Assembly: GCF_052068095.1 (NCBI RefSeq)
Contig: NZ_JBQHDG010000017.1
Location: forward strand, 186,001 to 250,000
Direction: 5' to 3'
DNA length: 64,000 bases
Origin: Phytohabitans sp052068095
Lineage (GTDB): Bacteria > Actinomycetota > Actinomycetes > Mycobacteriales > Micromonosporaceae
Below, in pieces: positions 26,304 through 34,297 of the stretch. Position 1 is the stretch's first letter, and every line of letters starts with the position of its first letter. The position numbers and the translations under genes were made by a program. The notes beneath the pieces are model-generated. The model saw only the letters and a list, made by a program, of their open reading frames with translations. It did no database searches and was not told the origin of the DNA.

Positions 26304-27368
26304 ATGGCGCGGCAGGCGAGCGATCCCGCGGACCGCCGGCGGTCCACGATCCGCGAGGTCGCCGACCGGGCCGGCGTCTCCGTCGCCACCGTGTCCCGGA
26401 TCCTGACCGGCAGCTACCCGGCCGCCCCGGCCACCCGGGCCCGGGTCATGCGCGCCGTCCGCGATCTCGACTACGTGGCCAACGCGCACGCCCGCGCCCT
26501 GGCCGGCACGCCCAGCAAGAGCGTCGCCATCGTGCTCAACTCGGTGATCTCGCCGCACTACGCGCACGTCGCGCAGGGCGTGGAGACCCAGGCGGCCGCC
26601 GAGGGGCGGCTGTGCCTGGTCGGCACCACCGGCGGCGACCCGGAGCGCGAGCTGGCGATGGTCAAGTTCATGCGCGAGCAGCACGCCGAGGCGGTCATCC
26701 TCGTCGGCAACGTGGTCGCCGACGACAAGTACCGGGAGCGCATGAGCCAGTACGCGCACGCGCTGGCCGCCATCGGCTCCTGCCTCGTGCTGTGCGGCCG
26801 CCCGCCGCTCGGCCCCGACGTGCCCGCGGTCGTGGTGGAGTACGACAACGCGGGCGGCGCCTTCGCGGCCACCAGCCACCTGCTCTCCGCGGGCCACGAG
26901 CGGATCCTCTTCCTCGGCCGCCGCCCCGGCTACACCACCGCGGAGGGGCGGCTGGCCGGATACCGGCGGGCGCTCGACGCGCACCGCGTGCCGCACGACC
27001 CGGCGCTGGAGGTCGAGGGCACGATGGAGTGGCACGAGGGCTACCGGATGATGAAGGCGCGGCTGGGCGACGGCCCGCCGGACTTCACGGCGGTGTTCTG
27101 CCTCAACGACCTGATCGCCGGCGGCGCGCACAAAGCGTTGCGGGAGCGCGGTCTGCGGGTGCCCGACGACGTGTCGATGGTCGGTTTCGACGACCTGCCG
27201 CCGTCGCTCGACCTCGACCTGACCACCGTGCACCTGCCGCACGAGGAGGTCGGGCGCACCGCCGTGCGGCTCGCGCTGGAACACGAGACCCGCGGCGGCA
27301 CGCCACCCCACGTCACGCTGGGCACCCACCTCGTGGTGCGCGACTCGGTCCGCCCCCGCCTGCCCTGA
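26304..27368 (+). CDS. LacI-family regulator of the rhamnogalacturonan locus
   Basis: A 354-residue LacI/GalR repressor with helix-turn-helix TIREVADRAGVSVATVSRIL, hinge YVANAHARALAGTPSK and ligand domain ending VSMVGFDDLPPSLDLDLTTVHLP. The ATG at 26304 has GGGGG upstream and starts nearer the domain than the TTG at 26283. Its own promoter, the PL26-PL11 promoter and the dehydrogenase leader share one operator, so it probably controls them all in response to an RG-I fragment. Confidence 0.85.
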   Translation: MARQASDPADRRRSTIREVADRAGVSVATVSRILTGSYPAAPATRARVMRAVRDLDYVANAHARALAGTPSKSVAIVLNSVISPHYAHVAQGVETQAAAEGRLCLVGTTGGDPERELAMVKFMREQHAEAVILVGNVVADDKYRERMSQYAHALAAIGSCLVLCGRPPLGPDVPAVVVEYDNAGGAFAATSHLLSAGHERILFLGRRPGYTTAEGRLAGYRRALDAHRVPHDPALEVEGTMEWHEGYRMMKARLGDGPPDFTAVFCLNDLIAGGAHKALRERGLRVPDDVSMVGFDDLPPSLDLDLTTVHLPHEEVGRTAVRLALEHETRGGTPPHVTLGTHLVVRDSVRPRLP

Positions 27369-27388
27369 CCGACCCGAGGCCGGTCGGG

Positions 27389-27399
27389 GTAACCGTTAC
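27389..27399 (+). promoter_or_regulatory. LacI operator GTAAC-C-GTTAC
   Basis: An odd palindrome, GTAAC C GTTAC, 27 bp before the dehydrogenase start and 20 bp after the LacI stop. It shares GTAACCGTT with the operator at 26264. It would let the repressor control the downstream gene separately from its own transcript. Confidence 0.55.
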
Positions 27400-27425
27400 A
27401 CGAGCCGTTTCCGAGGAGGTCGACC

Positions 27426-28433
27426 GTGCCGGACCGCCCCGCCGCGGCGCTCGCCATGCAGGACTGGGCGCTGTCCGGACTGTTTCCGCCCGACCTGCTG
27501 GAGCGGCTGCGGACACTGCTGCGGCTGCCGCCCGGCCCGGCGCTGACGTCGTTCGGCACGGCGGAGGCGGGCGCCGCCCTGCGCGAGGCCGAGGTACTGG
27601 TGACCGGCTGGGGCTGCCCGCGGATCGACGCGCAGGTGCTCGCCGCGGCGCCCCGCCTGCGCGCCGTCGTGCACGCGGCCGGCTCGGTGAAGCGGCACGT
27701 CGACCCGGTCGTGTTCGCGCGCGGCGTCGCCGTCTCCTCGGCCACCCGGGCCAACGCGGTGCCGGTCGCCGAGTACACGGTCGCCGCGGTCGTGTTCGCG
27801 GCCAAGCGGGTGCTCACCCGGGCGCACTGGTACGCCCACGACCGCGCGGCCGGCGACTGGCGCTCGGGGGCCGGCACCGGGCTGTACGGGCGGACGGTCG
27901 GCGTCATCGGCGCCTCGACGATCGGCCGGCTGGTGCTGGAGCGGCTCCGCGCGTTCGACGTCCGCCCGCTGGTCGCCGACCCGTACCTGACCGCCGCGGA
28001 GGCCGAGGCGCTCGGGGCGGAGCTTGTCGACACCGACGAGCTGTGCCGCCGCGGCGACGTGGTGACCGTGCACGCGCCCGCGCTGCCGGAGACCCGCCAC
28101 CTGCTCGACGCCCGGCGGCTGGCCCTGCTGCCGGACGGCGCGACCGTCGTCAACACCGCCCGCGGCTCGCTGGTCGACACGGCCGCGCTCACCGACCACT
28201 GCGCCAAGGGTCGGATCGACGCGGTGCTCGACGTCACCGAGCCTGAGCCGCTGCCGGTCGACCACCCCCTGCTGCGCCTGCCGAACGTGTTGGTCACCCC
28301 GCACCTGGCCGGGTCGCAGGGCAGCGAGCTGCGCCGGCTGGGCGACTTCGCGGTCGCGGAGGTGGGCCGTATCGTGCGCGGCGAGCCGCTTCTGGGGCTG
28401 GTGCGGGCAGACCAGCTGCACCGCATCGCCTAG
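27426..28433 (+). CDS. D-2-hydroxyacid dehydrogenase (NAD-dependent)
   Basis: A 335-residue D-isomer-specific dehydrogenase. The dinucleotide motif is GVIGASTIG, and the catalytic trio is visible as Arg in NTARGSLVD, Glu in VTEPEPLP and His in TPHLAGSQG. It reduces a 2-keto acid or oxidises a D-2-hydroxy acid in the cytoplasm. GAGGAGG precedes the GTG start. Position behind the RG-I regulator and its operator suggests a role in catabolism of the imported uronate or in balancing its products, but this is inference from neighbourhood only. Confidence 0.82.
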   Translation: MPDRPAAALAMQDWALSGLFPPDLLERLRTLLRLPPGPALTSFGTAEAGAALREAEVLVTGWGCPRIDAQVLAAAPRLRAVVHAAGSVKRHVDPVVFARGVAVSSATRANAVPVAEYTVAAVVFAAKRVLTRAHWYAHDRAAGDWRSGAGTGLYGRTVGVIGASTIGRLVLERLRAFDVRPLVADPYLTAAEAEALGAELVDTDELCRRGDVVTVHAPALPETRHLLDARRLALLPDGATVVNTARGSLVDTAALTDHCAKGRIDAVLDVTEPEPLPVDHPLLRLPNVLVTPHLAGSQGSELRRLGDFAVAEVGRIVRGEPLLGLVRADQLHRIA

Positions 28434-28530
28434 ACTGCGGGCGCGATTGACCCGCATCAAATGGGTGATGCCGCGGCGCACAACGAATTGCGCATTGCCT
28501 GGGGCAAAGAAGATCGCTAGGTTGCTGTTG

Positions 28531-28556
28531 TTCACGCTCACGTGAAAATTTTTCAC
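28531..28556. promoter_or_regulatory. Overlapping AT-rich palindromes
   Basis: TTCACG-CTCA-CGTGAA (28531-28546) overlaps GTGAAAA-T-TTTTCAC (28542-28556), both perfect. The seven A/T in a row are exceptional here. The site lies 39 bp upstream of the small gene at 28595 and 98 bp after the dehydrogenase, so it is a probable operator or promoter core. Confidence 0.5.
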
Positions 28557-28594
28557 CACGAGTGAAGAAACTGTCGGCCAGCGCGAGAAGAGCG

Positions 28595-28849
28595 ATGTCG
28601 CACACCAGCTTATTCGTCGGGAGACTCGGCGTGCGGGTCCAGATGGATGGCCCTTTGGCGGCCATCGACGGGCTCCTGACCTGGCAGGAGTTCGAGTCCA
28701 CGCTCGCCGCGATCGTGGGCGGGCCGGTCGCGCTCGCCGAGCGGAAAATCGCCGTCGAGCGCGACGGCGAGCGCGGCACCGTGGTCACTTACGGACATCT
28801 GACCGACGGCTCGGCCGCATTGTTGCGCCAGGTCCTTTCGCGGACATAA
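28595..28849 (+). CDS. Hypothetical small protein, 84 residues
   Basis: An 84-residue soluble protein (MSHTSLFVGRLGVRVQMDG ... ERKIAVERDGERGTVVTYGH). It has mixed beta/alpha content and no signal peptide. I do not recognise the family. The ATG at 28595 has only a weak GAGAAG site; a GTG at 28562 would add KKLSASARRA. Codon bias is normal and a strong palindrome stands upstream, which favours a real, separately regulated gene. Confidence 0.5.
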   Translation: MSHTSLFVGRLGVRVQMDGPLAAIDGLLTWQEFESTLAAIVGGPVALAERKIAVERDGERGTVVTYGHLTDGSAALLRQVLSRT

Positions 28850-28940
28850 ATAGGCAGGACTCTTAACCGGACACCCAGTTTGGGAGGGGACGAGCGGGGA
28901 AACATCGCGCGTGTAGATATCTCGATCCCGGGAGTCCGCC

Positions 28941-31121
28941 ATGCGCGTGTTCGCCATGCTCCTCGCCATCGGCGCGACGCTGTTCGTCGCACCCTCCGCC
29001 GCGCCGCCCGGCACCGCGAAAGCCGCGCTGGCCGGTGCCGCGCCCGGCGCCCCGGTAGCCGCGCCGGCCGGTGCCGCGCCCGGCGCCCCGGGAGCCGCCG
29101 AGGACTTCCTGCCGGCCGACAAGTCCGGCTTCGGCACCGCGACCGCGACCGGCAGCCGGGTCTGGCTGACCGTGCAGAAGGCGGGCGGCCTCGGCGAGGT
29201 CTTCTACCCCGACCTGAGCACGCCGAGCGCCCGGCTGCTCCGGTTCGCCGTCGCGGACGGCCGCCGCGCGGTGGCCGCGAACGACGCCGCCCGGGTCCGC
29301 ACCGAGCTCGTCGACGACCGCGCGCTCGTCTACCGGCAGACGTTCACCGAGCGGACCGGCCGGTGGCGGCTCACCGCGACGTACGTGACCGACCCGGCCC
29401 GCGCCACCGTGCTCACCGAGGTCCGCTTCACCGCGTCCGACCGCCGCCACTACGACGTCTACGCGCTCTACGACCCGGCCTTGGCCAACACCCGCCATGA
29501 CGACACGGGCCGCACCGAGGGCGCCGCGCTCGTGGCCACCGACGGCGCCGCGGCGAGCGCCCTCGCCGGCTCGCCCCCGCTCGCGGCGACCTCCAGCGGC
29601 TACCGCGGGACCAGCGACGGCTGGACCGACCTGCTCGCCGACGGCCGGCTCGACCACCGCTACGCCAGCGCCCCGTCCCCGGGCAACGTGGTGCAGACCG
29701 CGCGGCTGCGCCTCGGCGGCGGCGGGCGGGCCACCCTCGCGCTCGGCTTCGGACCGGACGCCGGCGCCGCGCTGACCGCCGCCCGCGGGTCGCTCACCGC
29801 CGGCTTCACCGCCACCATGCGGGGGTACGCCGCGGGCTGGCACCGGTACCTCGCGTCGCTCCACACCCCGCCGGCCGTGCTCGACGGCGCGGAGCAGCGG
29901 CGGCTCTACCGGGTGTCGGTGATGGTCCTGGCCGCCGGCGAGGACAAGACCCACCGCGGCGCCTACGTGGCCTCGCCGAGCATGCCCTGGGTGTGGGGCC
30001 GCGACGACCCGTCCGGCCCGTACCACCTCGTGTGGTCCCGCGACCTCTACCAGATCGCCACCGCGCTCATCGCGGCCGGCGACGTCGCCGGCGCGGGCCG
30101 CGCGCTCGACTACCTCTTCACCGTGCAGCAGAAACCGGACGGCTCGTTCCCGCAGAACTCGCGCGTCGACGGCACCCCGGTCTGGGAAGGCCTCCAGCTG
30201 GACGAGGTGGCCTTCCCGATCGTGCTGGCCCACCAGCTCGGCCGGACCGACGCGCGGTCGTGGGACCACGTGCGGCGCGCGGCGGACTTCCTGCTCGGCG
30301 CCGGCCCGGTCACGCCGCAGGAGCGGTGGGAGAACCAGTCCGGCTACTCGCCCGCCACCATCGCCAGCGAGATCGCCGCGCTGGTCTGCGCCGCGGACAT
30401 CGCGCGGGCCAACGGCGACAGCGCGGCCGCGGACCGCTACCTGGCGACGGCCGACGAGTGGCAGTCGCAGGTGAAGTCGTGGACCGTGACCACCACCGGC
30501 CCGTACTCGTCCGGCCCGTACTTCCTGCGCCTCACCAAGGACGGAAACCCCGACGCCGGCACCACCTACACGATCGGCGACAGTGGACCGTCCAACGTGG
30601 ACCAGCGGCGGGTGGTCGACCCGAGCTTCCTCGACCTGGTGCGGCTCGGCGTCCTGCCCGCCGACGACCCGGCCGTCGTCAACACGCTGCCGGTCATCGA
30701 CGCCCAGCTCGGCGTGCGCACGGCGCGGGGCCTCTACTGGCACCGGGCCTCGTTCGACGGGTACGGCGAGAAGCGCGACGGGAGCCGCTGGGAGTTCGGC
30801 CTGCCGGACGACTCGCGGATAACGCTGGGCCGGGCGTGGCCCCTGCTCAACGGCGAGCGCGGCGAGTACCAGATCGCCGCCGGGGACAAGGCCGGCGCCC
30901 GCCGGCAGCTGGCGGCGATGGCCCGCGCGGTCGGCCCCGGCTACATGCTGCCCGAGCAGGTCTGGGACCACCAGCCCCCGGCGACGTTCCCGGCCGGGAC
31001 GCCGACGTTCTCGGCGACGCCGCTGACCTGGACGCACGCCCAGTTCGTGCGCCTCGCCCAAAACCTGGCGGCCGGCCGCGTCCTCGAACAGCCCGCCGTG
31101 GTCGCCGCCCGCTACACGTGA
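28941..31121 (+). CDS. Secreted GH15 glucodextranase/glucoamylase-like enzyme
   Basis: A 726-residue exported protein. The signal peptide is about 25 residues, then an Ala/Pro/Gly linker with a 36-bp period repeat (29031 and 29067), then a glucodextranase-type N-terminal beta domain (FGTATATGSRVWLTVQKAGGLGEVFYPD) and a GH15 (alpha/alpha)6 barrel. The catalytic base/acid regions are visible: QERWENQSGYSPATIASE and MLPEQVWDH. It releases glucose from alpha-glucans (1,4 or 1,6). The barrel also has YHLVWSRDLYQ, the usual substrate-site motif. It stands alone; the stop is 17 bp before repeat copy A. Confidence 0.88.
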   Translation: MRVFAMLLAIGATLFVAPSAAPPGTAKAALAGAAPGAPVAAPAGAAPGAPGAAEDFLPADKSGFGTATATGSRVWLTVQKAGGLGEVFYPDLSTPSARLLRFAVADGRRAVAANDAARVRTELVDDRALVYRQTFTERTGRWRLTATYVTDPARATVLTEVRFTASDRRHYDVYALYDPALANTRHDDTGRTEGAALVATDGAAASALAGSPPLAATSSGYRGTSDGWTDLLADGRLDHRYASAPSPGNVVQTARLRLGGGGRATLALGFGPDAGAALTAARGSLTAGFTATMRGYAAGWHRYLASLHTPPAVLDGAEQRRLYRVSVMVLAAGEDKTHRGAYVASPSMPWVWGRDDPSGPYHLVWSRDLYQIATALIAAGDVAGAGRALDYLFTVQQKPDGSFPQNSRVDGTPVWEGLQLDEVAFPIVLAHQLGRTDARSWDHVRRAADFLLGAGPVTPQERWENQSGYSPATIASEIAALVCAADIARANGDSAAADRYLATADEWQSQVKSWTVTTTGPYSSGPYFLRLTKDGNPDAGTTYTIGDSGPSNVDQRRVVDPSFLDLVRLGVLPADDPAVVNTLPVIDAQLGVRTARGLYWHRASFDGYGEKRDGSRWEFGLPDDSRITLGRAWPLLNGERGEYQIAAGDKAGARRQLAAMARAVGPGYMLPEQVWDHQPPATFPAGTPTFSATPLTWTHAQFVRLAQNLAAGRVLEQPAVVAARYT

Positions 31122-31138
31122 GCCCGCCCGCCGCGCTT

Positions 31139-31676
31139 CCAGAGGCCTCTCCGTGTCAGGGTCGCCGCCCGCCGTGGCATCACTTCGAGGCATATTTGCC
31201 CATGCTCGCGTCAGCGGGGGACCGTATGCTCCCGCGGGCACCGTTCCCGGCCGGCGGCTCGCCAGGGCGAGCCGAAATCCCCGGCCGTCCACTGCCAGCT
31301 CCGCGAGACAAGCCCCGAAGGGGTCTTCGCGGCCCGACCCCCGCGGTCCTGACGTAGCGTAAACCAGCTAAGGGGAGGAGATCGCGGTTGCTTTCCCGGA
31401 TCGCCGATCCGGGAACAGGCATTGTGGACAAACGTCGACCGCCGCATGGCGTGTGAGCTCAAGCTAGCTGCCCCCGCCGGTTGCGCGCAGGGTGAGCGTG
31501 ACCAACGGCGGACGGGTGAGGCCGCGGGAAATGCACCCCAAGAAAACGCTCCGCTGCGCTCCACGTTTCCCCGGGGGCCCCGCGCAGCGGTCTGGACCAC
31601 GACGGACATCGCGGTAGCTCGAATCTCTGTCTAAATAGGGGGTCGAAGCCACCCCGACTCCGAAAGGTCTTAGAGT
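31139..31676 (+). repeat. Full copy (A) of the dispersed repeat, 0.54 kb
   Basis: The modules run in order: degenerate left end CCAGAGGCCTCTCCGTGTCA, ACCGTATGCTCCCGCGGGCA, GCCGGCGGCTCGCCAGGG, GTCCACTGCCAGCTCCGC, a 23-bp palindrome with 11-bp arms TTCCCGGATCG (31393-31415), GCATTGTGGACAAACGTCG, ACCAACGGCGGACGGGTGAG, an insert of about 40 bp, CCACGACGGACATCGCGGTA, and right end CCGACTCCGAAAGGTCTTAG. It fills the whole 548-bp gap between two converging genes, and its right end contains the TAA stop of the sigma-factor gene. No gene is supported inside. Confidence 0.75.
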
Positions 31677-32866
31677 GCGGCGCGGCGGCGCCGGAGGAAC
31701 GACTGCTCGGCGGTGTTGGCGGTGTGGGAGATCGCGGCGTCGTAGGCGGCCGCGGCCTCCGCTGTGCGGCCCAGGCGGCGGAGCAGGTCGGCGCGGGCGG
31801 CGTGGTAGACGTGGTAGCGGTCCAGGTCCAGCGCCTCCACGAGGGCGAGCGCGGCGGCCGGGCCGTCCACTTCGGACACCGCGATCGCCCGGTGCAGGGC
31901 CACGACCGGGGTGGGCGTCAGGGCCAGCAGCTGGTCGTACAACGCCAGGACCTGGCCCCAGTCGGTGGCCGAGGCCGCCGGCGCGTCGCTGTGCACGGCG
32001 TTGATCGCGGCTTGGATCTGATAGGGGCCGGGGCTGCCGCGGCGCAGGCAGGCGCGCACGATCGCCTGCCCCTCGGCGACGAGGTCCGGGTCCCAGCGGG
32101 TGCGGTCCTGTTCGGACAGTGGCACCAGGTCGCCGTCCGGTGTGGTGCGGGCGGCGCGGCGTGACTCGGTGAGCAGCATCAGGGCGAGCAGGCCCATGGC
32201 CTCCGCCTCGTCCGGCATCAGCTGGACGAGGACGCGGGTCAGCCGGATCGCCTCGGCGCACAGGTCGGCGCGGACCAGGTGCTCGCCGGAGCTGGCGGTG
32301 TGGCCCTCGGTGAAGACGAGGTAGAGCACGGCGAGCACCGAGCGCAGGCGGTCGGGGAGGTCCGCCTCGCGGGGCACGCGGTAGGGGATGCGCGCGTCCC
32401 GGATCTTGCCTTTGGCGCGCGAGATGCGTTGGGCCATCGTCGGTTCCGGCACCAGGAACGCTCTCGCGATCTCCGCCGTGGTGAGCCCGCCCAGCAGGCG
32501 CAGCGTCAGCGCGACCCGGGCGGCCGGCGCCAGTGCCGGGTGGCAGCAGGTGAAGATGAGCCGCAGCCGCTCGTCGTGCACGGGGCCCTCCTCGGTGGGC
32601 GGTTCGGCGGCGTGCAGCAGGGCGGCCTCGGCGTGCCGGTCCGCGCGGGTGGCCTCGCGGCGGAGGCGGTCGATGGCGCGGTTGCGGGCGGTGGTGACGA
32701 TCCACCCCTGCGGGCTGGGCGGCGGCCCGGTCTCCGGCCAGCGCCGCACCGCCACCGCGAACGCCTCCTGGACCGCGTCCTCGGCGACGTCGATGTCGCC
32801 GAAGGCGCGGACCAGGACGGCGACCGCGTAGCCGTAGTGCTCGCGGAAGACCTGCTCGACCGACAC
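31670..32866 (-). CDS. ECF42-type RNA polymerase sigma factor
   Basis: A 398-residue extracytoplasmic-function sigma factor with an unusually long C-terminus. Region 2 shows DIDVAEDAVQEAFAVAVRRW and GWIVTTARNRAIDRLRRE; region 4 shows GGLTTAEIARAFLVPEPTMAQRISRAK. The C-terminal 220 residues are the TPR-like DUF6596 extension that defines the ECF42 group. The group is normally paired with a YCII/DGPF protein, and that partner lies 2 bp upstream. No anti-sigma gene is seen; the extension is thought to regulate activity. The stop codon TAA lies inside the end of repeat copy A. Confidence 0.88.
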   Translation of the reverse strand: MSVEQVFREHYGYAVAVLVRAFGDIDVAEDAVQEAFAVAVRRWPETGPPPSPQGWIVTTARNRAIDRLRREATRADRHAEAALLHAAEPPTEEGPVHDERLRLIFTCCHPALAPAARVALTLRLLGGLTTAEIARAFLVPEPTMAQRISRAKGKIRDARIPYRVPREADLPDRLRSVLAVLYLVFTEGHTASSGEHLVRADLCAEAIRLTRVLVQLMPDEAEAMGLLALMLLTESRRAARTTPDGDLVPLSEQDRTRWDPDLVAEGQAIVRACLRRGSPGPYQIQAAINAVHSDAPAASATDWGQVLALYDQLLALTPTPVVALHRAIAVSEVDGPAAALALVEALDLDRYHVYHAARADLLRRLGRTAEAAAAYDAAISHTANTAEQSFLRRRRAAL

Positions 32867-32868
32867 GC

Positions 32869-33216
32869 TCAGTGCTCCTGGAACGGCCGGACCTCGATGT
32901 GCAGCGGCTTGACGATGGTGGCGAGGCGGCGGGCCCAGGCGAGCGCGGCGTCGAGATCCTCCGCCTGGATGATCGTGAACCCGCCGAGGTGCTCCTTGCC
33001 CTCCAGGTACGGGCCGTCCGTCATGAGCACCTCGTCGTCGGTGGCGCGCAGCACCGTGGCGGTGCTCGGGTCGTGCAGCCCGGCCGCGAAGACCCACGCG
33101 CCGGCGGCCTTCAGGTCCGCGTTGAGGGCGTCCAGCTCCCGCATGATCGGTTCGAGGAACTCGGGCGGCGGGGCTTCGCCGTCGGGCTGGTAGATGCTGA
33201 ACAGGTACTGCTGCAT
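32869..33216 (-). CDS. YCII-related (DGPF) protein, partner of the ECF42 sigma factor
   Basis: A 115-residue protein MQQYLFSIYQPDG... with the diagnostic TDGPYLEGKEHLGGFTIIQ segment of the YciI/DGPF family. These ferredoxin-like proteins form dimers and accompany ECF42 sigma genes across actinobacteria; their biochemical role is unsettled. The ATG at 33216 has AGGGAG about 7 nt upstream. Confidence 0.88.
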   Translation of the reverse strand: MQQYLFSIYQPDGEAPPPEFLEPIMRELDALNADLKAAGAWVFAAGLHDPSTATVLRATDDEVLMTDGPYLEGKEHLGGFTIIQAEDLDAALAWARRLATIVKPLHIEVRPFQEH

Positions 33217-33298
33217 CGTCGTGCTCCCTTCTTGTCCCATCCTGTACACGAACGACCCGGGACCACTTCGACACCGCTTCCGTGATTTCATCTGGACC

Positions 33299-34297
33299 GT
33301 GGTCCGGACTACCCCTCCTCGCCCCGTCGACGTCGTGGCGCTGTTTCCCGCGCTGGCGGCGCACGCGCGCTCGACGACGCGGCTGCACCCTCGCCCCGGC
33401 GCGCCGGCGGCTACGCACAGCTCCGTCGGCGGCCCGCTGCTGTGGCCCGCCGACGAGCCGTGGCCGCACTGCGACGACCCGCACGAAGACGTGAGCGACC
33501 CGGCGGACCCTGCGGCGGTGCGGCGGCGGCGCGCCATCCTGGACGCCGCCTGGCGCCGCACGCCGCGCGACGAGGACCTGCGGATCACCGACGCCGAGCA
33601 GGCCGAGATCGACGCGCTGGAGGAGGCCGAGGCGCCGGAGCTCGACGGACGGCCGGTCGCGATGGTGCCGGTCGCGCAGCTCTACCGGCGGGACACGCCC
33701 GGATTCATCGGCCCGGACGGCGCCGACCTGCTCCAGGTGCTGTGGTGCCCGCTCGACCACGCCGACCTGGAGTACTGCCCCCGCGTGGCGGTCCGCTGGC
33801 GGCGCGCGGCCGACGTCGCCACCGCCCTGGACGCGCCGCCCGAGCCGCTGGCCGCCGACGAGCACTACCTGCCCGTGCCGTGCGTGGTGCACCCGGAGCC
33901 GGTGGTCGAGTACCGGTACGGCGGCCTGCTGCCCGAAGACCTCGACGGCGAGATCGAGGAGTGGGAGGAGGAGGCGGAGCACTCGTACCAGTACGACCTG
34001 TCGATCGCCCCGGGCTGGAAGCTGGGCGGCTTCGCCTCCTGGCACCTGACCGACCCGTACCCGATGGACTGCGACGACTGCGGCACGCCGATGGAGCTGC
34101 TGCTCACCGCGGCGAGCAGCGAGTGGGACGGCGGCAGCGGCAGCTGGCGCCCGGTCGAGGACGCGGCCGAGCCGGAGACCGACGCGCTCTTCGGCCCGAG
34201 CGAGCCGACCGGTGTCCAGATCGGCCGCTCGTACTCACTGTGGGTCTTCTACTGCCCGCGCTCCTTCGACCACCCGGTCAAGACGGCGATGCAGTAG
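33299..34297 (+). CDS. Hypothetical DUF1963/YwqG-like protein
   Basis: About 332 residues, acidic, no signal or membrane helix. Features recalling YwqG/DUF1963 are a proline-rich start with GGPLLWPADEPWPHC, VAMVPVAQLYRRD, LLQVLWCPLDH, and a late GGFASWHLTDPYPMDCDDCG with two cysteines that could bind metal. I place the start at GTG 33299; an open frame to 33194 overlaps the divergent YCII promoter. Function is unknown. Its last 20 bp overlap the convergent secreted gene. Confidence 0.65.
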   Translation: MVRTTPPRPVDVVALFPALAAHARSTTRLHPRPGAPAATHSSVGGPLLWPADEPWPHCDDPHEDVSDPADPAAVRRRRAILDAAWRRTPRDEDLRITDAEQAEIDALEEAEAPELDGRPVAMVPVAQLYRRDTPGFIGPDGADLLQVLWCPLDHADLEYCPRVAVRWRRAADVATALDAPPEPLAADEHYLPVPCVVHPEPVVEYRYGGLLPEDLDGEIEEWEEEAEHSYQYDLSIAPGWKLGGFASWHLTDPYPMDCDDCGTPMELLLTAASSEWDGGSGSWRPVEDAAEPETDALFGPSEPTGVQIGRSYSLWVFYCPRSFDHPVKTAMQ

